From NCBI GenBank assembly GCA_900757595.1, contig CAAEOL010000005.1:1-20501 (forward strand): 20,501 nt of DNA, given 5' to 3'. Of this stretch, positions 1 through 8,332 are shown one piece after another. This DNA comes from an uncultured Collinsella sp. Its GTDB lineage: Bacteria > Actinomycetota > Coriobacteriia > Coriobacteriales > Coriobacteriaceae. The notes under the pieces were generated by a model that had not been told where the DNA came from, ran no database searches, and saw only the letters and a program-made list of their open reading frames with translations. Numbering within the stretch: the stretch's first letter is position 1; each line of letters starts with the position of its first letter. A program made the translations under genes and the position numbers.

Positions 1-790
1 CTTCAATGCGATCGGTAACGTGTTCTCTAACCTTACGGCGTCGCAGGACACGCTTGACGAGCTTAAGAAGCAAAACGAGGAACTGACCTCTAAGGTTGCC
101 GAGCTCTCCGAGGCTCAAAAGACCGCCGAGCGACTGGAGGGGCTGGTCGGCCTGCAGTCGACCTACAACCTCAAATCAACCGCAGCTCGTATCGTCGGCG
201 CTTCGGGCGATGCCTGGACCTCGACCGTCACCATCGATAAGGGTTCTGCCGACGGTCTTACCATCAACATGCCTGTGACGAGTTCTGCCGGTGTCATAGG
301 CCAGATTATCGAGGTCTCGGCCAAGACGTCCACCGTGCGCCTGATTGGCGACGAGAACTCGGGCGTGTCCGCTATGGTGCAGGACACGCGCGCCCAGGGC
401 ATGCTGCAGGGTCAGGCTGACGGCACGCTGCGTCTTGAGTACGTGAGCGTCGACTCCGACGTTAAAGTTGGCGACATCATCGTGACCTCGGGCATTGGCG
501 GCGTGTTCCCCAAGGGCCTTCCGCTTGGCACCGTCTCGTCGGTTGAGAAATCGGCAAACGACGTGTACTACACCATTGTGGTGCGCGCTCAGACCACGGC
601 CGAGAACAACGAGGAAGTGCTGGTCATTACCTCGCTGACCGACGAACAGTCGGCTTCGGATGAGGACGTGAGCACCGCTAATAGCACGCCGCAGGGAACG
701 TCGCGCGATGCTGCGACCAAGACGAAGGACGAGAGTTCGGATGACAGTTCCGACACGTCCGAGACGACCGATTCTGGCTCGAACGAATAG
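1..790 (+). CDS. mreC: Cell shape-determining protein MreC (5' end cut by window)
   Basis: MreC is the membrane-anchored, extracellular scaffold of the elongasome; it binds PBP2 and helps activate PBP2-RodA wall synthesis. The open frame runs in from the window edge (first full codon at base 2), so the N-terminal membrane anchor is missing and about 262 residues are visible. A GTG at 20 is internal, not the start. The visible part begins with a short coiled coil (DELKKQNEELTSKVAEL), followed by the two-lobed beta domain with typical MreC stretches such as SAGVIGQI and VVTSG-like IIVTSGIGGVFPKGLPLG. The last ~55 residues form a Ser/Thr/Asp-rich, probably disordered tail ending DSGSNE. The gene is followed 5 to 11 bases later by mreD, the usual order. 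The identification rests on the beta domain and the mreD-PBP2-rodA neighbours. Confidence 0.93.
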   Translation, partial: FNAIGNVFSNLTASQDTLDELKKQNEELTSKVAELSEAQKTAERLEGLVGLQSTYNLKSTAARIVGASGDAWTSTVTIDKGSADGLTINMPVTSSAGVIGQIIEVSAKTSTVRLIGDENSGVSAMVQDTRAQGMLQGQADGTLRLEYVSVDSDVKVGDIIVTSGIGGVFPKGLPLGTVSSVEKSANDVYYTIVVRAQTTAENNEEVLVITSLTDEQSASDEDVSTANSTPQGTSRDAATKTKDESSDDSSDTSETTDSGSNE

Positions 791-801
791 GGGGCATGTC
801 C

Positions 802-1368
802 ATGGATCTACACGAGCAGGGGATGAGCTCCCGTACGTTTGTGATCGCCGCCATCGTGTGCGTGCTGCTGCAGGCAGGCCTGGCACCGCAGATCTCCATT
901 GCGGGCGGTCGCGTCAACTTCATGATTATCCTGGTGTGCCTAAGCGTGTTCTCGGGCGACCCGACCCGTGCCGTCGTGTGCGGTTTTTGCAGCGGCTTGT
1001 TTTATGACCTGTCCGCTGCCGTGCCGGTGGGCGTTATGTCGCTCCTGCTGACCGTGGGTTCTTTTGCCCTGGTGCACAGTGCCGTCGGTCAGACGGGCGG
1101 TAGCCCGAGTGCGCGCGGCGTCACCGTGGGCGCCTTCGCGCTCGTCATTAATGTGATCTACAGCATCATCTTGCTGTTTATGGGTTTGGAGACGAGCTTT
1201 GTCGTGGCGATCTTCGGCCATGCACTGCCGTCCTCGATCCTGACGGGTCTGGTTGCCATTCCGTTTTTGATGTCCGGCGTCGTGCCGCAGTCCGGCTATG
1301 GATTCTCCGCGCGTGGCGGACGCCAGACGGGTATGCGCTTTAAGCCCAAGACCCGCAAGCTCAAATAG
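802..1368 (+). CDS. mreD: Rod shape-determining membrane protein MreD
   Basis: MreD is a small polytopic membrane protein that works with MreC in the elongasome. The product is about 188 residues and almost wholly hydrophobic, with roughly five membrane segments starting at TFVIAAIVCVLLQAG. It contains the family-like block GGRVNFMIILVCLSVFSGD followed by GFCSGLFYDL, and ends in a basic tail (FKPKTRKLK). Two in-frame ATGs lie at 796 and 802. The purine-rich AGGGGG at 789-794 sits 7 bases before 802 but only 1 base before 796, so 802 is preferred. The ribosome-binding site overlaps the mreC stop codon, suggesting translational coupling. The family is poorly conserved in sequence, so the call leans on topology, length and position between mreC and the PBP2 gene. 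Confidence 0.88.
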   Translation: MDLHEQGMSSRTFVIAAIVCVLLQAGLAPQISIAGGRVNFMIILVCLSVFSGDPTRAVVCGFCSGLFYDLSAAVPVGVMSLLLTVGSFALVHSAVGQTGGSPSARGVTVGAFALVINVIYSIILLFMGLETSFVVAIFGHALPSSILTGLVAIPFLMSGVVPQSGYGFSARGGRQTGMRFKPKTRKLK

Positions 1369-1381
1369 GGGAGGCCCGTAG

Positions 1382-3451
1382 ATGTCTTCCCAGTTGACGG
1401 TTATTATCGCCGGTATCGTGCTGGTTGTGGCCATCGTGGTCGCGCTGGTCATCATGCGTCGTGGCGATTCCCGTTTTACCTACGATACGCAGCATGGAAC
1501 GGCCCCGCGCGCCACCGAGGGCGAGGGCAATACCGCGGCGACCGCCTTTAAGGGCCGCTTTTCCATCCTCACCGCGGGTGTGGGTGCGATGTTTGCGGCG
1601 CTTGCCGTCAAGCTGTGGGGCATGCAGATGGTCTCGTCGGACTATTACGAGAAGCAGGCCAATAGTAATCAGACTCGCACCGTTACCACACCCGCTGTGC
1701 GCGGTCGCATCCTTGACCGCAATGGCGTGGCGCTTGTCCAGAACCGTCCCTCACTTGCTGTCGTGGCCTACCGCGACCTTGCGGAGGATGAGGTTCTGGT
1801 TCGCCATCTTGCCAACGTGCTTGGAATGCCTTACGTGGCGGTCCTTCGCAATATTCAGGACAATACCGAGGGTGCCCAGAGCCTGCATACCATCGCGACG
1901 GACGTCCGTCGTTCCACGGTTGCCTATATTCAGGAGCATGCCGGCGAGTTCCCGGGCGTCAAGATTGCCGAGCGTACCGAGCGCCAGTATCCATATGGCG
2001 AGACGGCATGCCATATCTTGGGCTATACCGGCACCATTACCTCCGAGCAGCTCGAGGCCCAGAATAAGAAAACCTCTGGCGATGATGATGCTTCTGCTGG
2101 CAAGATTACGTACCAGTCGGGCGATATCGTGGGCCAGGCGGGCGTTGAGAGCTACTACGAAAACCTGCTGCAGGGTATTCGTGGCGAGCAGACCGTCAAG
2201 GTCGATGCCTCGGGCAATGTGACCGGTCAGGCCGGCGCCGTGCCCGCGAAGGCCGGCTCCGACATTAAGCTCACGCTCGACCTTAAGATCCAACAGGCCT
2301 GTGAGACGGCACTGGCGAGCGCTATCGAGCTTGCCAAGACCACTGGCTACAGCAATGCCGGCAACGGCGCTGTGGTGTGTCTCGATCCCAACAATGGCGA
2401 GATCCTGGGCATGGCGAGCGAGCCCAAGTTCGATCCGTCCGTCTTTATCGGCGGCGTCTCAAATGACGTGTGGACCGAGCTCAATGATGACAAGGGTTCG
2501 CACCCGCTGCTCAACCGCGCCATTAGCGGACAGTACATGTCGGCCTCGACCATCAAGCCGCTCTCGGCACTGGCCGGTCTTGAGTTTGGAACCTACACGT
2601 CGGGGCAGACGACCAACTGCACGGGCTATTGGACGGGTCTGGGCAAGTCGTGGGGCAAGTACTGCTGGCTGCATTCCGGCCACGGCACCATGACGCTGCA
2701 GTCGGGTATCGCCAACTCGTGCGACCCCGTCTTCTACGACATGGGCAAGGCGTTCTTTTATGACGAGAAACATTCCGAGGGCTTGCAGGAGGTCTTTCGT
2801 CGCTGGGGCCTAGGCAAGACCTGCGGTATCGATCTGCCGAGTGAGGGCGCGGGCCGTATTCCCGATGCCGAGTGGAAAGAGTCGTACTTCACCGACGCAT
2901 CTGCCGAGGACCGCAAGTGGAATGCCGGCGATATGACGAACATTGCCATCGGCCAGGGCGACATCCTGGTGACGCCCCTGCAGATGGCGTGCGCCTATAT
3001 GGGTCTTGCCAACGGCGGTAAACAGTACGTGCCTCACGTGTTTTTGTCTGCCGTGTCGCGCGATGGCGACGGCGATGCCTATAAGTACAACGGCAAGGGC
3101 AAGAAGAAGCGCCTTGAGGCCAAGATCAACAGCGATTCGGATTTGGCTCTTGTTCGCAACGGCATGCACGACGTGATTTACACGGCATCGACGTCCCTGG
3201 CGGCTCACTTTGGCACCCTGACGCCGCAGGTATACGGCAAGTCGGGCACGGGCGAGAAAAGCGGCGAGGACGAATACGCGTGGTTCTGCGCCTATGCACC
3301 GGCCGATGACCCCAAGTATGTCATCGCTACTGTCCTGGAGCAGGGCGGCGGTGGCTCAGATACCGCGATGCATGTCGTGCGCGACGTGCTCGGCGTGATT
3401 TATGACGAGCCCGATACCTCTTCGGCCTCGGGCGATTCTTCGGTTCGATAG
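1382..3451 (+). CDS. mrdA: Penicillin-binding protein 2 (class B, elongasome transpeptidase)
   Basis: This is the D,D-transpeptidase that cross-links new peptidoglycan during side-wall elongation, acting outside the membrane with RodA. The 689-residue product carries all active-site motifs: S389-T-I-K392 (nucleophile Ser389), S446-C-D448 (the SxN-like motif, with the Asp seen in PBP2 proteins) and K620-S-G-T. The dimerisation/pedestal domain precedes these, starting at the typical RGRILDRNG near residues 106-114. There are two hydrophobic segments before it, about residues 5-25 and 60-85, separated by a polar linker; PBP2 normally has one. The start has a GGGAGG site 8-9 bases upstream (1369-1374). 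Length is slightly above the usual 600-650 because of the N-terminal extension. It lies between mreD and rodA, the standard order. Confidence 0.95.
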   Translation: MSSQLTVIIAGIVLVVAIVVALVIMRRGDSRFTYDTQHGTAPRATEGEGNTAATAFKGRFSILTAGVGAMFAALAVKLWGMQMVSSDYYEKQANSNQTRTVTTPAVRGRILDRNGVALVQNRPSLAVVAYRDLAEDEVLVRHLANVLGMPYVAVLRNIQDNTEGAQSLHTIATDVRRSTVAYIQEHAGEFPGVKIAERTERQYPYGETACHILGYTGTITSEQLEAQNKKTSGDDDASAGKITYQSGDIVGQAGVESYYENLLQGIRGEQTVKVDASGNVTGQAGAVPAKAGSDIKLTLDLKIQQACETALASAIELAKTTGYSNAGNGAVVCLDPNNGEILGMASEPKFDPSVFIGGVSNDVWTELNDDKGSHPLLNRAISGQYMSASTIKPLSALAGLEFGTYTSGQTTNCTGYWTGLGKSWGKYCWLHSGHGTMTLQSGIANSCDPVFYDMGKAFFYDEKHSEGLQEVFRRWGLGKTCGIDLPSEGAGRIPDAEWKESYFTDASAEDRKWNAGDMTNIAIGQGDILVTPLQMACAYMGLANGGKQYVPHVFLSAVSRDGDGDAYKYNGKGKKKRLEAKINSDSDLALVRNGMHDVIYTASTSLAAHFGTLTPQVYGKSGTGEKSGEDEYAWFCAYAPADDPKYVIATVLEQGGGGSDTAMHVVRDVLGVIYDEPDTSSASGDSSVR

Positions 3452-3460
3452 GAGGTTGCG

Positions 3461-4687
3461 ATGGATTTTTCTCCGGCGGATCTGTTCCGTTCAACCAAGA
3501 CCGGTTCTCGCAGCAGCCTGGACCGTGTCAACAAGCAACTTTCGGCTTCGCGCGGCACGTTTCGCCAAAAGGTGCATATCGGTGTGCTCGTGGCTACAGT
3601 GGCGCTCGTCGCCTACGGTGCCATCATTATCTGGTCGGCTTCGCAGTTTAAGGCCGATGCCTCGTTCTCACGCCATCTGCTGGGAATTGGCATCGGTACG
3701 GTGCTGGCGGTGCTGGTCTGGCGCTCCGACCTGCGCGGTATTTCCAATTTCTCGACGGCGTTGCTCGTCATCGACCTGATCGTGATCCTCTCGCCCAAGA
3801 TTCCGGGTCTGTCCTATACGGGCGGTCTGGGCATGACGGGCTGGATCAAGATTCCCGGTATCGGCTTGACATTCCAGCCGGTTGAGCTTGCCAAGCTCAT
3901 CACCATCTTCTTTATTGCTACGCTTGGCTCGCAGTATAACGGTCGCATCGATACCGTTCACGACTACGTCAAGCTCTGCGGCATGCTGTCCATTCCGTTT
4001 TTGGCCGTCGTTGCCATGGGCGACCTGGGATCGGGTCTGGTCGTACTGGTTTCTGGCGCTATCGTCATCTGTATGAGCGGTGCACGTCGCGAATGGGTGC
4101 TGTCGACCCTGGCCCTGCTCGTGGGCCTGGTGGCCCTCGTCCTGGCGCTCGATTCGGTCTTTGATTCGTTGCTCGGCCACGATGTGCTCATCAAGCAGTA
4201 TCAGATGAACCGTCTGACGGTCTTTATCGACCCCGATAATGCCGATTCGGACGATGCCTACAACCTGCAGCAGTCGTTGATCGCGGTCGGCTCGGGCGGT
4301 TTCTTTGGTAAGGGCCTGGGGCATGCGACGCAGTCGGCCGGCGGCTTCCTACCCGAGTTCCATACCGACTTCGTCTTCGCCTTTTTGTCCGAGACCTTTG
4401 GCTTCTGCGGCTCCTTTTTGCTGCTGTGCCTCTACGTGCTGCTGATCTTTTCGACGATTCGCGTCGCCTTTAAGTGTGAGTCGCTGTTCTTGCGCCTATC
4501 GTGCGTGGGCATCGTTGGCATGTGGGCGTTCCAGACCTTCGAAAACATCGGCATGTGCATCGGCATGATGCCGATTACCGGTATTCCGCTACCGTTTATT
4601 AGCTTCGGTTCGTCTTCGATGATGATTCAGCTGCTGACGGTGGGTATCGTACAATCCATATGGCGGCATCGTTCGGGCGCCGCGTAA
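3461..4687 (+). CDS. rodA: Peptidoglycan glycosyltransferase RodA (SEDS family)
   Basis: RodA polymerises lipid II into glycan strands and is the partner of PBP2 in the elongasome. The 408-residue product has a cytoplasmic N-terminus of about 45 residues and then about ten membrane segments. Family signatures visible are QPVELAKL near residues 139-146, the loop LPEFHTDFVFAFLSETFG with the conserved Asp303 of HTDF (the position regarded as catalytic in RodA), and GIPLPFISFGSSSMM at 374-388. The ATG at 3461 has an AGGAGG site 5 bases upstream that begins at the PBP2 stop region. The division paralogue FtsW shares these motifs, but adjacency to mreC, mreD and PBP2 makes RodA the better call. Confidence 0.94.
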   Translation: MDFSPADLFRSTKTGSRSSLDRVNKQLSASRGTFRQKVHIGVLVATVALVAYGAIIIWSASQFKADASFSRHLLGIGIGTVLAVLVWRSDLRGISNFSTALLVIDLIVILSPKIPGLSYTGGLGMTGWIKIPGIGLTFQPVELAKLITIFFIATLGSQYNGRIDTVHDYVKLCGMLSIPFLAVVAMGDLGSGLVVLVSGAIVICMSGARREWVLSTLALLVGLVALVLALDSVFDSLLGHDVLIKQYQMNRLTVFIDPDNADSDDAYNLQQSLIAVGSGGFFGKGLGHATQSAGGFLPEFHTDFVFAFLSETFGFCGSFLLLCLYVLLIFSTIRVAFKCESLFLRLSCVGIVGMWAFQTFENIGMCIGMMPITGIPLPFISFGSSSMMIQLLTVGIVQSIWRHRSGAA

Positions 4688-4705
4688 CCGCTGAAGGGGT
4701 TTGCT

Positions 4706-5635
4706 ATGAAAATTCCCGTAGATAAGCTGACCCGCGCTTTTAAGATGGGCGCGTCCGTTAAGAAGGATTCCGATACGCCGGTGCGCGTCTCGGTCTATCT
4801 GGATTCGTCCGCCTCGCGCTTTCTGGCCGAGACGGTGCGTGACGCCTTTGTGCCGCAGACGACCTCGGGCATTGTGCGCGTCGAGCGTCTGGGGGAGGAG
4901 CGAATTGCTCCAAAGACCGATACCGATGTGGTGCTGGTGCTCTCGTGTGGTTCCGACCGCTTGGAGAGTGCCGTGCAGGAGCTCGTGATCGCCGGCGCGC
5001 CCGTGTGCGTGCTTGCCGAGTCTGCTGTGGAGGTGCCGTTTATCGAGGAGTCCACGCCCATGCTCGGCGTGGTAGCGGCAACCGATAAGACGTATCTGCT
5101 CGAGACGCTTGCCCGCTGGATTCTCGATCGCACCGACAAGGAAACGGCTTTTGCGGCGAACTTTGCCTTCATGCGCATCGCGGCCGCCAATCGTATCATC
5201 ACCTCGTGCGCGCTCACCAATATGGCGACCGGTGCGCTGGTGTTTTTGCCGGGCGCCGATTATCCCGTTATGGCGCTGGCGCAGGTGGGCATGCTCTTTG
5301 AGCTCGCTGCCGTCTTTGGACGCGGCATTAAGCCTGAGCGCGGCTACGAGGTCGCGGGCGTGCTTGCCGGCGGTCTTGTGATCCGCGCGGTCACCCGCGT
5401 GCTCGTCAAACAGACGCCGCATATTGGGTTTGCCGTCAAGGCGCTCACTGCTGCCGCGGGCACCTACGGCATGGGCCGTGCGCTCGTTTCGCTCTACGAG
5501 CGCGATGTCGACTACAGCCGTGCCAACGAGGTGGTCACTGCCGCGTTCTCCCGCGTTCGCGATCTGGTGACCACAGTCGCGGGCGCTACCCGTCCTATGG
5601 CGTCCTATCAGGACGCATCCGATCTCGCTGCTTAG
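4706..5635 (+). CDS. DUF697-like membrane protein with degenerate GTPase-like N-terminus, function unknown
   Basis: I cannot assign a function. The product has 309 residues. Residues about 150-270 look like the DUF697 (YcjF-type) domain: a long amphipathic/hydrophobic block with TNMATGALVFLPGADYPVMALAQ, FELAAVFGRG and AVKALTAAAGTYGMGRALVSL. Residues about 25-140 alternate strand and helix as in a small GTPase: VRVSVYLD, DTDVVLVLSC (72-81), APVCVLAE (98-105), then VVAATDKTYLLETLARWIL (122-140), which resembles the end of a G domain. No P-loop (GxxxxGKS/T) or NKxD motif is present, so nucleotide binding is unlikely. It follows rodA by 18 bases with AAGGGG 6 bases before the ATG, and precedes the radical SAM gene by 10 bases, so it is probably co-expressed with the elongasome genes. 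That it is a real gene is nearly certain; the domain reading is by eye. Confidence 0.75.
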   Translation: MKIPVDKLTRAFKMGASVKKDSDTPVRVSVYLDSSASRFLAETVRDAFVPQTTSGIVRVERLGEERIAPKTDTDVVLVLSCGSDRLESAVQELVIAGAPVCVLAESAVEVPFIEESTPMLGVVAATDKTYLLETLARWILDRTDKETAFAANFAFMRIAAANRIITSCALTNMATGALVFLPGADYPVMALAQVGMLFELAAVFGRGIKPERGYEVAGVLAGGLVIRAVTRVLVKQTPHIGFAVKALTAAAGTYGMGRALVSLYERDVDYSRANEVVTAAFSRVRDLVTTVAGATRPMASYQDASDLAA

Positions 5636-5645
5636 GGGTTTTCCG

Positions 5646-7523
5646 TTGCGCGTTGCATACCAAGACTGTTTTCATTTAATTGAGCCGTTGCTCGCCAAGG
5701 TCGAGAAGCCGAGTCGCTATATCGATCACGAGTGGGGCACGCTTTCCAAGGCCGATGCCGACTACCGTTGCTGCCTGATCTATCCGGATGTGTACGAGGT
5801 CGGTCTGCCCAACCAGGGCATCGCTATCCTCTACAACATCCTTAACCAGGCCGAGGGCATCTCCTGCGAGCGCGGCTATGTGCCGTGGCCCGATATGGGT
5901 GACGCCATGCGCGAGGCGGGTATTCCACTGCTCTCGCTCGAGGGTGCAGCGCCGGTCGCTTCGTTTGATATTGTCGGCCTGCATGTGCCGCACGAGATGG
6001 CGGTGACGAACTTCCTCGAGGCACTCGACCTCGCTGGCATTCCGCTGTTAGCGGCCGACCGTACCGAGGACGACCCCATTATCATCGCCGGCGGCCCTTC
6101 GGTGTACAACCCCGAGCCGTACGCGGCCTTCTTCGATGCCATCCTCATCGGCGAGGGCGAGGAGTCGCTGCTCGAGACCTGCCAGCTGCATCGCCGCCTG
6201 CGCGACGAAGGAGTCCCGCGCGCGCAGATTGTCGAGCAGCTTGCATCCATTGCCGGCAACTACGTGCCGTCGCTCTATGAGGTTCGTCACGACGAGCCCT
6301 GCTCGCCGCATGGCTACACCGTGCCGCGTGAGGGTAAGGATGCGCCGACTGTGGTCTACAAGCGCGTTGTCGAGGATTTCGGCGCCACGAATCCGCTGTC
6401 GCAGTCGTGCGTACCCTATGCGCAGCTGGTCCACGACCGCCTGTCTATCGAGATCCTGCGCGGCTGCGCCCGCGGCTGTCGTTTTTGCCAGGCAGGCATG
6501 ACGTACCGCCCGGTGCGCGAGCGCTCGGCCGACCAGATCGTCTCGTCGGTGATTCAGGGTCTGGAAAAGACCGGCTATGACGAGGTGTCGCTGACCTCGC
6601 TCTCCACGACTGACCACTCCTGCATTCGCGACGTGCTCGGCAGGCTCAACCGTCGCCTGGAGGATACGGGTATTCGCGTGTCCATTCCGTCGCAGCGCCT
6701 GGATTCGTTTGGCGTGGATATGGCCGAGTCGGTCGCCGGCGAAAAGAAGGGCGGCCTGACGTTCGCGCCCGAGGCCGGCAGCCAGCGCATGCGCGACATC
6801 ATTAACAAGAACGTGACCGAGGAGGACCTGGACCGTGCGGCCAAGGCGGCCTTCGAGGCCGGCTGGAACCGCATGAAGCTCTACTTTATGATGGGCCTTC
6901 CCGGCGAGCGCGACGAGGACATCGTGGCCATCGCCAATCTGGCCGATCACGTGCTGGAGCTCGGTCGTTCCGTGGTGCCCAAGGCTCGTCGCGGCTCGAT
7001 CTCGGTGTCCATCTCGGTTTCGGTCTTTATCCCCAAGGCTGCCACGCCGTTCCAGTGGTGCCCGCAGCTCGACTACGACGACGTCAAGCGTCGCCAGAAG
7101 CTGCTTGTCACGAGCGTTCGCAACCGTGCCGTCCGCGTGCATTACCACGATGCCGAGACCTCGCTCATCGAGGCCGCGCTGTCCCGCGCCGGTCGTGACA
7201 TGACGCCCGTCATCATCGATGCTTGGCGCGTGGGCTCTCGCTTTGACGCCTGGGTAGAGCATTTCTCGCTCGATAACTGGAAGGAGGCGGCTGCCAAAAA
7301 CGGCATCGACCTCAATGAGCTCGTGCACCTGCCCTACGAGTTGGACTGGCGTCTGCCGTGGGAGCACGTGAGCCCCGGCTGCACGCGCGGCTTCCTCGAG
7401 CGCGAGTACCGTCGCTCGCTCGAGGGCGTCACGACTCCCGACTGCACCCGCACGTCGTGCACCGGCTGCGGGATCTGCCCCACGCTCCACGCCAAGAATG
7501 TATTGATGGGTGATCGCGCATGA
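5646..7523 (+). CDS. Radical SAM protein, TIGR03960-type (B12-binding-like N-terminus), function unknown
   Basis: This is a 625-residue radical SAM enzyme of an uncharacterised family that occurs beside, or fused to, a DUF2344 protein. An N-terminal domain (about residues 50-190) resembles a cobalamin-binding fold, including DIVGLHVPHEMAVTNFLEAL and DPIIIAGGPSVYNPEPYA. The radical SAM core carries the [4Fe-4S] motif C274-x3-C278-x2-C281 (CARGCRFC), then a barrel with LTFAPEAGSQRMRDIINKN. The C-terminus has a second cysteine cluster, C600-x4-C605-x2-C608-x2-C611, which could bind another Fe-S cluster or zinc. Translation starts at TTG 5646, supported by AGGGG 6 bases upstream and by an N-terminus in register with the family. 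The stop overlaps the next gene's ATG (ATGA). The substrate is unknown; a role near translation is only suggested by the rplU neighbourhood. Confidence 0.88.
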   Translation: MRVAYQDCFHLIEPLLAKVEKPSRYIDHEWGTLSKADADYRCCLIYPDVYEVGLPNQGIAILYNILNQAEGISCERGYVPWPDMGDAMREAGIPLLSLEGAAPVASFDIVGLHVPHEMAVTNFLEALDLAGIPLLAADRTEDDPIIIAGGPSVYNPEPYAAFFDAILIGEGEESLLETCQLHRRLRDEGVPRAQIVEQLASIAGNYVPSLYEVRHDEPCSPHGYTVPREGKDAPTVVYKRVVEDFGATNPLSQSCVPYAQLVHDRLSIEILRGCARGCRFCQAGMTYRPVRERSADQIVSSVIQGLEKTGYDEVSLTSLSTTDHSCIRDVLGRLNRRLEDTGIRVSIPSQRLDSFGVDMAESVAGEKKGGLTFAPEAGSQRMRDIINKNVTEEDLDRAAKAAFEAGWNRMKLYFMMGLPGERDEDIVAIANLADHVLELGRSVVPKARRGSISVSISVSVFIPKAATPFQWCPQLDYDDVKRRQKLLVTSVRNRAVRVHYHDAETSLIEAALSRAGRDMTPVIIDAWRVGSRFDAWVEHFSLDNWKEAAAKNGIDLNELVHLPYELDWRLPWEHVSPGCTRGFLEREYRRSLEGVTTPDCTRTSCTGCGICPTLHAKNVLMGDRA

Positions 7524-8332
7524 GTGAGCGCCTGACCGACAACCCCTCGCTCTTTAGGCTTCGTGTTCGCTATGGCAAGCGCGACCGCCTTAAGTACCTG
7601 GGCCATCTCGAAGTAATCCATACCATTGAGCGCATCGTGCGCCGTGCAGGACTTCCCTATGCCGTCACGCAGGGCTTCTCTCCGCACATGCGCGTGGGCT
7701 TCTCTTCGGCGCTACCGGTGGGTACGTCGTCGACCTGCGAGTGGTATGACCTGTTTATGACCGAGTTCGTGGCGCTCGACGAGGCGTTTGAGCGCCTGTC
7801 TGCGGCGTCTCCGGCCGATCTGGCCCCCATCGAGGCGGCGTACATCGACGTGCGCACGCCGGCGTTGACGGCGCAGCTCACGCGCCTGTCGTATCGCATC
7901 GACCTGCACTTGGATCCCGAGGCGCCCGTAAGCGCCGATGAGGTGCGTCGTGCGATCGACACGCTGCGCGCGGACCATGGCATCGACTACGCGCGCGGCA
8001 AAAAGAGCAAGCGCTTGGATTTGGATCACACGCTTGTCGGCTATGAGCTCACGGCGGGGGAGCGCCCGGACCATTTGGTGCTCATGCTCGACACCCATGC
8101 CGACAACGAGGGCTCCATGCGTCCGGAAATTTTGCTTTCCGCTGCTGATGTTTTGTTGCAGGGCTTGACCCCGGGCGTGGATGCACCTATTGTTTCCACC
8201 GGTATGCAAGACCTCGTGACCATCTGCTCCTACGATGTCGAGCGTCAGAATCAAGCATGCGAGGACGACGAGGGTCGACTCGTCAGCCCCATACCTGTGC
8301 GAACTTGTGGATTTGCTCCACATACTCGTTGA
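7520..8332 (+). CDS. Radical SAM-linked DUF2344 protein, TIGR03936-type
   Basis: This 270-residue protein is the partner of the preceding radical SAM enzyme. Its first ~75 residues match the DUF2344 pattern: an LRVRYGKRDRLKYLGHLEV stretch, then RAGLPYAVTQGFSPHMRVGFSSALPVGTSSTCEWYDL. The remainder (about 90-250) is a less conserved alpha/beta region. No catalytic motif is obvious. It overlaps the radical SAM gene by 4 bases (ATGA), implying coupled translation and fixed stoichiometry; elsewhere the two exist as one fused polypeptide. The final codons (8329-8332) also form the -35 box of the promoter for rplU, so transcription of the next unit starts at the edge of this gene. The family has no proven function. 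Confidence 0.87.
   Translation: MSERLTDNPSLFRLRVRYGKRDRLKYLGHLEVIHTIERIVRRAGLPYAVTQGFSPHMRVGFSSALPVGTSSTCEWYDLFMTEFVALDEAFERLSAASPADLAPIEAAYIDVRTPALTAQLTRLSYRIDLHLDPEAPVSADEVRRAIDTLRADHGIDYARGKKSKRLDLDHTLVGYELTAGERPDHLVLMLDTHADNEGSMRPEILLSAADVLLQGLTPGVDAPIVSTGMQDLVTICSYDVERQNQACEDDEGRLVSPIPVRTCGFAPHTR

Noticed and set aside
3461..4687. FtsW instead of RodA
   Set aside because: The SEDS motifs fit both, but the mreC-mreD-PBP2 context identifies the elongation enzyme.
6048..7490. 480-codon minus-strand frame inside the radical SAM gene
   Set aside because: Same codon-aligned shadow effect; no recognisable protein features.
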